Of a stretch of 64,000 nucleotides of DNA, positions 52,399-60,324 are shown piece by piece. The notes beneath the pieces are model-generated. The model was not told the DNA's origin, did no database searches, and saw only the letters and a list, made by a program, of their open reading frames with translations. A program made the position numbers and the translations under genes. This DNA is from JAGQPD01 sp020426865 (GTDB lineage: Bacteria > Planctomycetota > Planctomycetia > Pirellulales > Pirellulaceae): contig JAWKTN010000012.1 of NCBI GenBank assembly GCA_041399065.1, positions 124,001 through 188,000 of the forward strand, given 5' to 3'. The stretch's first letter is position 1, and the number at the start of each line of letters is the position of its first letter.

Positions 52399-53190
52399 AT
52401 GGTCCGTAAGACAATCTGCAACACAATCTGCAACACAGTCCGCCACGCAAACCGGAACGTAGTACATCCGATGTTGATTTGTTTATCAGCGATATCGTTG
52501 ATCGTCGTCTCACAGTCCATCAGTCGTGGGCAGTCGCTGGCCGACGTCCCGGCAGGAGAATTGAAGGGGCAATTCGACGGCTATCTGGAAAATGTTCGAG
52601 ACAGCTTGAAGGATGAGGCGAAATACGGGAAAGCTCAGCAAGAAGGTGTCGAGAAGGACGCCAGTACTTTGATGGTATTGAGTCAAGTCCTGGCCGGTCG
52701 CGACGACGGTGGCGATTGGAAGAAGCATCATCCGGCAGTGATCGCGGCGGCCGGCGAGTTGGCCAGCAAGAGCGGCGACTACGCTGGAGCACAAGCGGCA
52801 TTGACCCAGTTGGAGAAAGCGATTCAGGAAGTGACCGAGTCCGACGCCGATGACGTCCGTGCCGACATTGCGGTGTTGATGAAGCAAGTGCCAATTGTCA
52901 ACGGCCGGATGCGTCGGGGGGTAACCGGACGCCGTTTTGACCGAAGCCTGGATGAAATCGCCGGTACGGCTTTGACGTTGGCAGCGATCGCCGAAGTGAC
53001 CAAGAACGATGACACGTATTGTTCCGACGACGAGGGCAAGGCGGAATGGACCAAGATTTCAGAACAGATGCGCGATGCGGCGATGGGCGTCCATGCGGCG
53101 ACTCGGGCAAAGAATCAGGATGCGGCAAAGGATAGCGTTAAAGCACTCGTTGAGACCTGCGACGGTTGCCACGATAAATTCCGTGATTAA
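52399..53190 (+). CDS. Exported cytochrome c-like protein with C-terminal CxxCH
   Basis: GGGAGG precedes ATG 52399. The 263-aa product has a signal peptide whose start contains a 12-bp coding duplication (ICNT-ICNT). A largely helical body follows (alpha-helix-rich, ELASKSGDYAGAQAALTQL), with a single heme motif at the very C-terminus (TCDGCHDKFRD). This resembles cytochrome c prime or class II arrangement with C-terminal heme. The partner oxidoreductase is unknown. Confidence 0.72.
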   Translation: MVRKTICNTICNTVRHANRNVVHPMLICLSAISLIVVSQSISRGQSLADVPAGELKGQFDGYLENVRDSLKDEAKYGKAQQEGVEKDASTLMVLSQVLAGRDDGGDWKKHHPAVIAAAGELASKSGDYAGAQAALTQLEKAIQEVTESDADDVRADIAVLMKQVPIVNGRMRRGVTGRRFDRSLDEIAGTALTLAAIAEVTKNDDTYCSDDEGKAEWTKISEQMRDAAMGVHAATRAKNQDAAKDSVKALVETCDGCHDKFRD

Positions 53191-53431
53191 CCGACTCGCA
53201 CCCCGTCGTAGTTTCAGCAGTTGTCACGATATGTCAGTTCGACAATGATGGAATCGTTGGTAACTCTTCGCGAGGCAAAACAACCGAGCGTGGGGAGGGA
53301 TTTTTTCTGATCTTCAGGTAGACGATAACCGACACGCGCGACGCCTTGGTGGTATTCTTCTTTCGATCGGCCGATCAATAGGACAAGATGGACCACACGA
53401 AGTCAGCAAGAGTGGAGCGCGGTCAGATTCG

Positions 53432-55543
53432 ATGTTAATGGCACATCCTCACCCAGAGTTACAGTTTACGCACATCCTCCCGTACGGCGCCCTGATCCAT
53501 GATCGTGGCGTGCAGTTCGTGGTCTTCAGTCGTTCGGCGAAGGCCATGCGGCTGCTGTTGTACAATCAGGTGGAGGACCGTGAACCGTCCGACGTGGTCG
53601 AATTCGACCCGAAAACTGACCGGTGGGGGGATATCTGGAGTGTTTTTGTCCCGGGAGTTGGTGCGGGGCAAATGTACCACTTTCAGGCCGACGGACCGAA
53701 TGCCCCGGATCAGGGACAGCTGTTTGACGGCAAGGCTCGGTTGATCGACCCTTACGCCAAAGCTTTGGCCGGAACGTTTCAGCCTGCCACCGACGGTATC
53801 CTGCGACCACCTAAATGCGTGGTAGTGGATGATTACTTCGATTGGGATGGCGATCGTCACCTGCGTCGCGATTTGTCCGAAACGATCATCTACGAAATGC
53901 ACGTCCGCGGGTTCACACGGCACAGTTCCAGCGGAGTTGAGCATCCGGGGACGTATCGCGGGGTGATCGAGAAGATTCCGTATCTCAAGTCGCTGGGGGT
54001 CACAGCGGTGGAATTGATGCCGGTGCATGAATTTCCCATCCTGGACATTCATGGCAACGTACCCGGTCGCGTCAACTACTGGGGTTATGACCCAATGGCA
54101 TTCTTCTCGCCTCACCGCGGGTATGCCAGCGATGTGTCGCCTGGCGGCCAGGTGCGGGAATTCAAGGAAATGGTTCGTGCTCTACATCAGGCAGGCATTG
54201 AAGTCATTCTTGATGTCGTCTTCAATCACACCTGCGAAGGGAACGAGCTCGGCCCGACACTCTCTTTCAAAGGTCTGGAGAATCAAGTCTATTATATGCT
54301 CGACAATGGTGGCAGCCGGTACAAGAACTTCTCTGGCTGCGGGAACACCGTCAACGGAAATCATCCGATCGTAAGAGAGATGATCTTCCATTGTCTCCGG
54401 CATTGGGTGCACAACTATCATATTGACGGGTTTCGGTTCGACCTGGCATCGATCCTCAGCCGCGATCGGCACGGAAACCTGGTGCCCAATCCGCCGCTGG
54501 TCGAGGCGATTGCCGAAGATCCCATGTTGGCCGATACGAAAATCATCGCTGAGGCCTGGGATGCCGCCGGGGCATACCAGGTGGGGCAATTCGGCCAGCA
54601 TCGTTGGGCCGAGTGGAACGGTCGCTACCGTGACGACGCCCGCCGCTTCTGGCGCGGTGACCCGGGCCTGCTCGGACCGTTCGCGACCCGCCTGGCTGGG
54701 TCAAGTGATCTCTATCAACCCGGCGGTCGGAATCCATACCATAGTATCAACTTTATTACGTCGCACGACGGCTTTACACTCAACGATCTCCACAGTTACG
54801 TCGACAAACACAACGAGCAAAACAACGAAGGTAACCGCGACGGGGACAACAACAATTTCGGGATGAATTACGGTGTCGAAGGCCCGACACGACGCAAATC
54901 CGTCGATCGAATTCGTCTGCGTCAAATCAAAAACAATCTGGCGACTCTGCTCCTTAGCCAGGGCGTGCCGATGATCCTCTATGGTGACGAATGCCGACGG
55001 ACGCAGCAGGGTAACAATAACGCCTATTGCCAGGATAACGAGATTTCCTGGTTTGATTGGGACCTTGTTCGGCAACATGAAGAACTCGTGCGATTCTGTC
55101 GCGGGCTCGTCGAATTCCGCCGCCGCCAGCCAACCGTGCGACGTAAAAACTTCCTGTCGGGACAGCCAACTCCCTTGAGCGAAATGCCGGACGTGAACTG
55201 GTACAGCGCGCTGGGAACAGCGGTCGATTGGGGTGGACCGGAACGGACGCTGGGCTGCCTGCTGGCCGCACCCGATCCAAAAGATGACCCGCTTCGGCAC
55301 GGTCGCGATATCTTGCTGTTGTTCAATGCTTCACCAGAATCGCGGCAGTTTATCCTCCCTCCGATTGCGAAGGGGATCAAATGGCGGCTACTGGTAGACA
55401 CCGCGTCCGATTCGCCCGACGACATCTATACCGACGGTAACGGGCCACCATTGCCAACGTCCGGCCGCCTGACGCTGCTGGATCGCTCCATGCGATGCTA
55501 CGTTTCCAGTGAACCCCCGTTGCGACTCCCCCCAAAAATCTAG
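53432..55543 (+). CDS. glgX: Glycogen debranching enzyme GlgX (isoamylase type)
   Basis: The 703-aa product has an N-terminal CBM48-type domain (VFSRSAKAMRLLLYN) and a GH13 catalytic barrel with the four conserved regions: DVVFNHTCEG, DGFRFDLASIL (nucleophile Asp337), IAEAWDAAG (acid/base Glu374) and FITSHDGFTLND (Asp446). It hydrolyses alpha-1,6 branches of glycogen after phosphorylase action. A terminator follows at 55586. Confidence 0.93.
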   Translation: MLMAHPHPELQFTHILPYGALIHDRGVQFVVFSRSAKAMRLLLYNQVEDREPSDVVEFDPKTDRWGDIWSVFVPGVGAGQMYHFQADGPNAPDQGQLFDGKARLIDPYAKALAGTFQPATDGILRPPKCVVVDDYFDWDGDRHLRRDLSETIIYEMHVRGFTRHSSSGVEHPGTYRGVIEKIPYLKSLGVTAVELMPVHEFPILDIHGNVPGRVNYWGYDPMAFFSPHRGYASDVSPGGQVREFKEMVRALHQAGIEVILDVVFNHTCEGNELGPTLSFKGLENQVYYMLDNGGSRYKNFSGCGNTVNGNHPIVREMIFHCLRHWVHNYHIDGFRFDLASILSRDRHGNLVPNPPLVEAIAEDPMLADTKIIAEAWDAAGAYQVGQFGQHRWAEWNGRYRDDARRFWRGDPGLLGPFATRLAGSSDLYQPGGRNPYHSINFITSHDGFTLNDLHSYVDKHNEQNNEGNRDGDNNNFGMNYGVEGPTRRKSVDRIRLRQIKNNLATLLLSQGVPMILYGDECRRTQQGNNNAYCQDNEISWFDWDLVRQHEELVRFCRGLVEFRRRQPTVRRKNFLSGQPTPLSEMPDVNWYSALGTAVDWGGPERTLGCLLAAPDPKDDPLRHGRDILLLFNASPESRQFILPPIAKGIKWRLLVDTASDSPDDIYTDGNGPPLPTSGRLTLLDRSMRCYVSSEPPLRLPPKI

Positions 55544-55585
55544 GCAGACATAGAGTCTACACGCTGCTCGAAAGGTAGCGGCACC

Positions 55586-55623
55586 AGGCCGGTCTAACGT
55601 CTACAACGTTTGACCGGCCTTTT
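55586..55623 (+). terminator. Intrinsic terminator of glgX
   Basis: AGGCCGGTC (55586-55594) pairs with GACCGGCCT (55612-55620); the inner stem AACG/CGTT closes a small loop. A TTTT run follows (55620-55623). Strong, 43 bp after the stop. Confidence 0.8.
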
Positions 55624-55828
55624 CGCATTCCGCGACCTATCGGTGGCGATCGCAACAGCTAGACCGATTCTCACGTGGCGTTACGTCTTATGCCTTCTAA
55701 ACTTTCCGCAACTTTTCCTCGCCGCGCCAGTATTGATAGCGAATCGCCGATGTCTGCTGATAACAATTCAGCCCCCTCCCCTAACCCCCCGCCATCCGTA
55801 CGCCACGGAGCCACTGAAGGAGCGGCAC

Positions 55829-56281
55829 ATGCACAGACCTCGGACCCGATTTACGTTCTCTCTCACATTCATCATGCTGCTGGCGACGACCAGCTACAGC
55901 GAGGAACCAAAATCCGTGGAATGGGTGACGGGGTACGGCACAGCGCGAACATTGAGCGCCCAATCGAACCGCCCCGTGCTTCTTTTCATGACAACCGACC
56001 ACTGTGTCCATTGCAATCGTATGAAGACCTCCACTCTCAACGACCTTTCGGTCCAGCGGAGTCTACGCAAGGATTTTGTGCCCGCCATGATCAACGGCAA
56101 TGAGAACAAAATGCTGGCTGAAAAGCTGCGGATCACGCTCTATCCGACCACCGTGATCATCGCCCCCGACGGTCGCATCCTGGAATATATCCGCGGTTAC
56201 GTGCCGACCGAGGACCTGCGCGCAAAACTCGCCGCCGCGACCACGCAACTATCGCAAATCGCCAGCACGCAAACTCGCTAA
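55829..56281 (+). CDS. Exported thioredoxin-like protein
   Basis: AAGGAG precedes ATG 55829. The 150-aa product has a signal peptide (about 1-25) and a thioredoxin fold: VLLFMTTDHCVHCNRMK with CxxC (Cys-Val-His-Cys), LYPTTVIIAPDG with the cis-Pro, and GYVPTEDL. It is a normal CxxC protein, unlike the TGA-containing one at 1-284. It is likely a periplasmic disulfide reductase or a chaperone for heme or metal centres. Confidence 0.82.
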   Translation: MHRPRTRFTFSLTFIMLLATTSYSEEPKSVEWVTGYGTARTLSAQSNRPVLLFMTTDHCVHCNRMKTSTLNDLSVQRSLRKDFVPAMINGNENKMLAEKLRITLYPTTVIIAPDGRILEYIRGYVPTEDLRAKLAAATTQLSQIASTQTR

Positions 56282-56588
56282 GCCCCCCCCCCGTCCCGTC
56301 CCGCAAAGACATCATCCTGCCCCAGATCGTCCGGCCTTCTCTCGCATACCGGATATAGGCAGGATGATGTAGGGCAGGATGATCTTATCACGACAGCATT
56401 ACTTGCACTGGCGCTATTGCTCAACTTTACGTGGTCAAGTATTCTTCCGCCGCTTCTCGTTTTGGGCATTCAAGTCGAGTCGGTCCACGATCGCGGCTAA
56501 AGTCTTGTCGTGTGGATGGTCGATTCACAGAGAACGTCTACGCGGACTGTATGGATTGTACCGCCAATTCTGGCTGGGGAGATGGAAC
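56282..56588. other. Intergenic region with GGCAGGATGAT repeats
   Basis: This gap of about 300 bp contains the inverted and direct repeat described at 56309-56383. No gene recognised. Confidence 0.45.
56309..56383. repeat. Inverted/direct GGCAGGATGAT repeat
   Basis: ACATCATCCTGCC (56309-56321) and GGCAGGATGATGT (56358-56370) form a perfect 13-bp inverted repeat with a 36-nt loop. A further direct copy GGCAGGATGAT follows at 56373-56383. It is a candidate REP-like intergenic element. Confidence 0.75.
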
Positions 56589-57101
56589 ATGTTCTTTTCG
56601 CTGGTGCGGCCGATTCGCTTGTTGGTCAACGCGATCGTTGCCGAAGATACGCCGCGCCAATTGGCGTGGGGAGTTGCGTTGGGAGCGGTCATTGGGTTGG
56701 TACCCAAGGGAAACCTCACCGCCGCGCTGCTGATGGTGGTTCTCTTCTCCTTGCGAATCAATTTGGCGACCGGCCTGAGTTCTGCCACGGTCTTTTCGTT
56801 GTTCGGCGGGATGCTGGACGGACTTACCCACCAGATTGGCAAGGCGCTACTGACGATCCCTTCGATGCAGGGCACCTACGCGTATCTGTACCAGCAACCG
56901 GTTGTCCCCTGGACAGCACTCAATAATACGGTCGTCCTGGGGAGCTTGATCTTGGGCCTGTGCCTGATGTATCCCATTTACCGAGTATCGTATCTGTTGT
57001 TTGAAAAGTACCAGCCGAAGCTTGCCGAACGGTTACAACGATATCGTGTGGGCAAAGCGCTCATGGGAACCGACCTTGCAACCAGGTGGAGAATTCAATG
57101 A
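56589..57101 (+). CDS. TIGR03546-type membrane protein
   Basis: ATG 56589 (MFFSLVRPIRLLVNAIV) follows GGGGAGATGG. The 170-aa product is an integral membrane protein of three to four helices with EDTPRQLAWGVALGAVIGLVPKGNLTAALL, the hallmark of TIGR03546. It is nearly always paired with a TIGR03545 gene, and here the next gene overlaps it by four bases (ATGA at 57098-57101). Function is unknown. Confidence 0.82.
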   Translation: MFFSLVRPIRLLVNAIVAEDTPRQLAWGVALGAVIGLVPKGNLTAALLMVVLFSLRINLATGLSSATVFSLFGGMLDGLTHQIGKALLTIPSMQGTYAYLYQQPVVPWTALNNTVVLGSLILGLCLMYPIYRVSYLLFEKYQPKLAERLQRYRVGKALMGTDLATRWRIQ

Positions 57102-58849
57102 TTCGCTGGAAATACGTTGTTCCGCGGCTAGTGTTGCTGACGCTGGTGCTGGTGTTCCTACTGTTCGCATTCAACCCGTGCGTGCGCTGGGCTGCGGTCT
57201 ACAGTGGCCAGTCGCTGACGGGCGCGAAGGTCGAAATCGGACCGGTGCGGACGAATTGGGCGGGGACTCAGGTTGAGCTCGGAACAGTTGCCGCGGCCGA
57301 CCCTCGCAACCCCATGCAAAACCTGATGCAGGCAGATCGAATCTCCTTAAACCTGGATGGCCGCGCCCTTTCGCGAAAGCAGTTTGTTGTCACCGACGGG
57401 CTGGTCGCAGGACTTCAATTCGGCACCGATCGTCAGGACTCGGGGGCCTTGCCTGATCGACCACAAACGGAAAGTCAAGGCAAGAGCTTTGAGCAATTCG
57501 AACGTCTCGGCAAAGACTGGCTGGACCAAGCCGGTTCGGTGCTGGAGGACGATCTGGAAAGCAACCTGCAGTCGGTCCGCGTCGCCCAGGAGCTGTCCGA
57601 ACGGTGGCCGCGCGAATGCGCGGAACTGGAAGCACAGGCCGAACAGCTAAAGTTGCGGGCCGCGAAACTGCGGCAACAACTGGAAATAGCCGGCAAAAAC
57701 CCATTACGCAACATCATGTCGTATCGCGATGCGGTCGTGGAATTGGAGAATTTGCAGCGTGAAGCCTATGGGGTCCGCAATAATCTCGAACGGATGCAGC
57801 AACAACTGATGATGGACCGTGACGCGATTGCGACTGCCAAGCAGCACGACGAAGAGATGGTTCGCGAACGCCTTAAATTGGCCAAGTTGGATCCGCAGGC
57901 ATTGTCAGAACACCTGTTGGGCCCGGAACTGAGCGGGCGGGTAAACAATATTGTCCAATGGGTGCAGTGGGGGCGTCAACATCTGCCACGGAAAAGGGAG
58001 GATGAGGCGCTCGACCGCAATCGGGGCGAGACGTATCTGTTCGGCTTGAAGCCACAACCGTCCGTCTTGATCCATCAGCTGGCAATCGAAGGACTGGCCA
58101 GTGTCTCCGGTGACTGTGTGCCCATGAAAGGCATGATCCGCGGTCTGACATCCGATCCTCAAAGCTACGGCAAGCCAGCTGAACTCTCCCTGCAAGCCCA
58201 GGGTACGACGCCAACGACCATTCACGTGACGATGGATTATTCCGGTGACGTGCCGCACGACAAGATCCTGATCGATATTCCCACCCTGCATCAACCGTCG
58301 CGAATGCTTGGTAACGCACAGACGCTGGCAGTTACCGTCCCAGAAGGTCAATCGCACTTCTGGGTACTCGTCGACCTGTCGGGTGACGAGCTTAATGGTG
58401 AAATCGTCTTCAAACAAAACTCACCTGGCATGTTGGCACAGGTTGGACCCAAATACGGCGGTGCCCTGCTGGGACAAAGCCTCGAGACAGCACTCGGGGG
58501 AATCCAATCGATCGAAGCCACCGTGGGCCTTTCAGGGTCACTTCAGCAACCACATTGGAACCTGCAATCGAATCTCGGTCCGCAATTCGCCGCCGCATTG
58601 ACTCAAGTCTATGAACAGCAAGTGTCACTACGTCAGCAGCAGCTTGTCGCTACGGCCCACCGGGCTGTCGACAATGAAATTGCCAAACTGGAGTCACGGT
58701 TCGCAGAACAAAAGCAAGCGATCCTGCAGAAGCTGAAGATCGGCGACGTCGAACTGGAACGGATCAAGACCGAGGTTGCCAATCGTGTGAACTTGCCCGA
58801 CGGACTACTCAATAAGGCTAGCCCGCTCCGAGAAATCTTCAAACGCTAG
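57098..58849 (+). CDS. TIGR03545-type coiled-coil protein
   Basis: GGTGGAG precedes ATG 57098. The 583-aa product has one N-terminal membrane helix (about 8-28), a large periplasmic part with a long coiled coil (about 160-260; ECAELEAQAEQLKLRAAKLRQQ), further beta-rich segments and a C-terminal coiled coil (about 500-565; HRAVDNEIAKLESRFAEQKQAILQKL). The TIGR03545/TIGR03546 pair suggests a membrane complex of unknown purpose. Confidence 0.83.
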   Translation: MIRWKYVVPRLVLLTLVLVFLLFAFNPCVRWAAVYSGQSLTGAKVEIGPVRTNWAGTQVELGTVAAADPRNPMQNLMQADRISLNLDGRALSRKQFVVTDGLVAGLQFGTDRQDSGALPDRPQTESQGKSFEQFERLGKDWLDQAGSVLEDDLESNLQSVRVAQELSERWPRECAELEAQAEQLKLRAAKLRQQLEIAGKNPLRNIMSYRDAVVELENLQREAYGVRNNLERMQQQLMMDRDAIATAKQHDEEMVRERLKLAKLDPQALSEHLLGPELSGRVNNIVQWVQWGRQHLPRKREDEALDRNRGETYLFGLKPQPSVLIHQLAIEGLASVSGDCVPMKGMIRGLTSDPQSYGKPAELSLQAQGTTPTTIHVTMDYSGDVPHDKILIDIPTLHQPSRMLGNAQTLAVTVPEGQSHFWVLVDLSGDELNGEIVFKQNSPGMLAQVGPKYGGALLGQSLETALGGIQSIEATVGLSGSLQQPHWNLQSNLGPQFAAALTQVYEQQVSLRQQQLVATAHRAVDNEIAKLESRFAEQKQAILQKLKIGDVELERIKTEVANRVNLPDGLLNKASPLREIFKR

Positions 58850-59053
58850 TGCCACTACAGTCCGCACGATTGTTACGCCTGCCAGGACCAGCACCGAGGA
58901 CGCGCGAACTGGCAGCTAGCCACCGCGCCGGTGCGGTTTGGCGCGTGACGATCTGCGTCAAAAAAGCTAAGAATCTTTAGAGCGTTACTGGCGCGTAACG
59001 TGCTCGCAGGCAGTCTGCAGCAATTCTTCGACTTTTTTTACTGTGCGGATACG

Positions 59054-59908
59054 ATGGCAACGGCGACAATCACTCCGGTACAACGACGACACGAACGCTA
59101 CGGACTTCGTGAGGAAAAGCCGCTCGTCGTCCGTGTTGAGTTCCTCGGCGATGACGGGGTCGTGGAAACAGTCGGCCGGATCTTGGATATTTCAAGTGGC
59201 GGGGCAAAACTTCACACCGAGGTAACTATCCCCGCCGAAACCGAGATCCTGCTGCATTTAGAATCGACCGAGGCGGCATCGCGGCCGCCAATCTTCGAAA
59301 CCTGCGGCCGTGTCTGTTGGACGCGGCCCATGAGCGATCTGGCATGGTGGGCCGGCACGCAGTTTATCGAAGAACTCCCGCAGCGAGTACTCAACCGCCT
59401 GGCCGAGGAAGGCTATCTCGAACGACGACAAGACCCCCGCATGCCGTGCCATTTCGAGGCCACCGCGCGCTGGGAACTGATGCCGGGTACCGCCGACTGC
59501 GAAGTCCTCGATTTTTCCGTCGGCGGATTCCTCATCGAAACAAACGCACAAGCAACCGTTGGCGATCGACTCCTCATCCAACGCCGCGACGCCTCGCCGG
59601 ATGAAGCCCCAATCGCCGGGAAAATCCGCTGGCAAGCACCAACCAATGATGGACGATTTCGGATTGGATGCAGCTTTGTCACCAAGGACGGCTACCCAAC
59701 GTTCCGGGAACAGATCGCGCAAATCCAAACTGACGAGGAAACCGCTACTCCTCGACGCCGATCGTCCTTCATTGTCATTGCAGGAATCATCGCCGTCGCA
59801 GTAACGTCGCTCTGGATCATCAAGACCAACGCGGCACAACGTTCGGCAGCCAATTCATCCGTCGACGCCGTCGTGGGCGCGGGAGCCGAACCCGACATCA
59901 ATCCATAA
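59054..59908 (+). CDS. Membrane-anchored double PilZ protein
   Basis: ATG 59054 gives 284 aa. Two PilZ-like halves are visible: residues about 10-115 (RRHERYGLREEKPLVVRVEF, ISSGGAKLHT, FETCGRVCW) and about 135-220 (RRQDPRMPCHFEATARWEL, DFSVGGFLIET, IAGKIRWQ). The D/NxSxxG signature is present in each (DISSGG, DFSVGG), while the RxxxR part is weaker. A C-terminal helix (about 236-256) anchors it. It is a likely cyclic-di-GMP receptor. Confidence 0.75.
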   Translation: MATATITPVQRRHERYGLREEKPLVVRVEFLGDDGVVETVGRILDISSGGAKLHTEVTIPAETEILLHLESTEAASRPPIFETCGRVCWTRPMSDLAWWAGTQFIEELPQRVLNRLAEEGYLERRQDPRMPCHFEATARWELMPGTADCEVLDFSVGGFLIETNAQATVGDRLLIQRRDASPDEAPIAGKIRWQAPTNDGRFRIGCSFVTKDGYPTFREQIAQIQTDEETATPRRRSSFIVIAGIIAVAVTSLWIIKTNAAQRSAANSSVDAVVGAGAEPDINP

Positions 59909-59922
59909 CGCTGCGTCCTATC

Positions 59923-59956
59923 GACCGGCACGCACGATCTTGTTGCCGGCCTTTTC
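59923..59956 (+). terminator. Probable intrinsic terminator of the PilZ gene
   Basis: CCGGCA (59925-59930) pairs with TGCCGG (59945-59950). An extra outer G-C pair is separated by one mismatch, and TTTT follows (59953-59956). It lies 15 bp after the stop. Confidence 0.6.
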
Positions 59957-59997
59957 TTCCCCATCGTGAGGGCTCGACAAACCCCCATTAGCGCTGC

Positions 59998-60129
59998 TAG
60001 TGCTTTGTGACCGCTAAAATTGAGCGTCGCGCTTCTAGCCGCCTCTCCCAGACCCTCACATATGTGAGGGTCTGGGAGAGGCGCGGCGATCTGACGCACC
60101 CTAGTTTTTGGCTGTCACAAAGCACTAGG
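59998..60129. mobile_element. 132-bp MITE-like element with a 42-bp perfect palindrome
   Basis: The ends are 15-bp terminal inverted repeats: CTAGTGCTTTGTGAC (59998-60012) and GTCACAAAGCACTAG (60115-60129). At the centre is a perfect 42-bp palindrome with no loop (60042-60083, centre at CATATG). The arms between are a weaker inverted repeat, so the whole element could fold into one long hairpin. There is no coding capacity. The CTAG at both ends could be a target duplication, but as CTAG is itself palindromic this cannot be told from the TIRs. Confidence 0.8.
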
Positions 60130-60324
60130 GACGTTTCGCCCTTTCAAGGCAAAGTTCTCTGGCCGGTCAGTCCGATGATACTCCCTGTATGGACTGGCAG
60201 CGATCAAGCCGGTTCTGCTAGCATCTACGCGCAACGGGTATCCAAGCGGAACCGGCGTTTGAGCACGAAGGACGATCAGCACGAGACAAAAGCCATGCGA
60301 CAACCGACCTGGTGGGGAGGCCCC

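Noticed and set aside
60007..60324. Upstream extension of the surface-protein reading frame from GTG 60007
   Set aside because: The first part lies inside the palindromic MITE and the translation shows no signal peptide or family match; ATG 60325 has a ribosome site.
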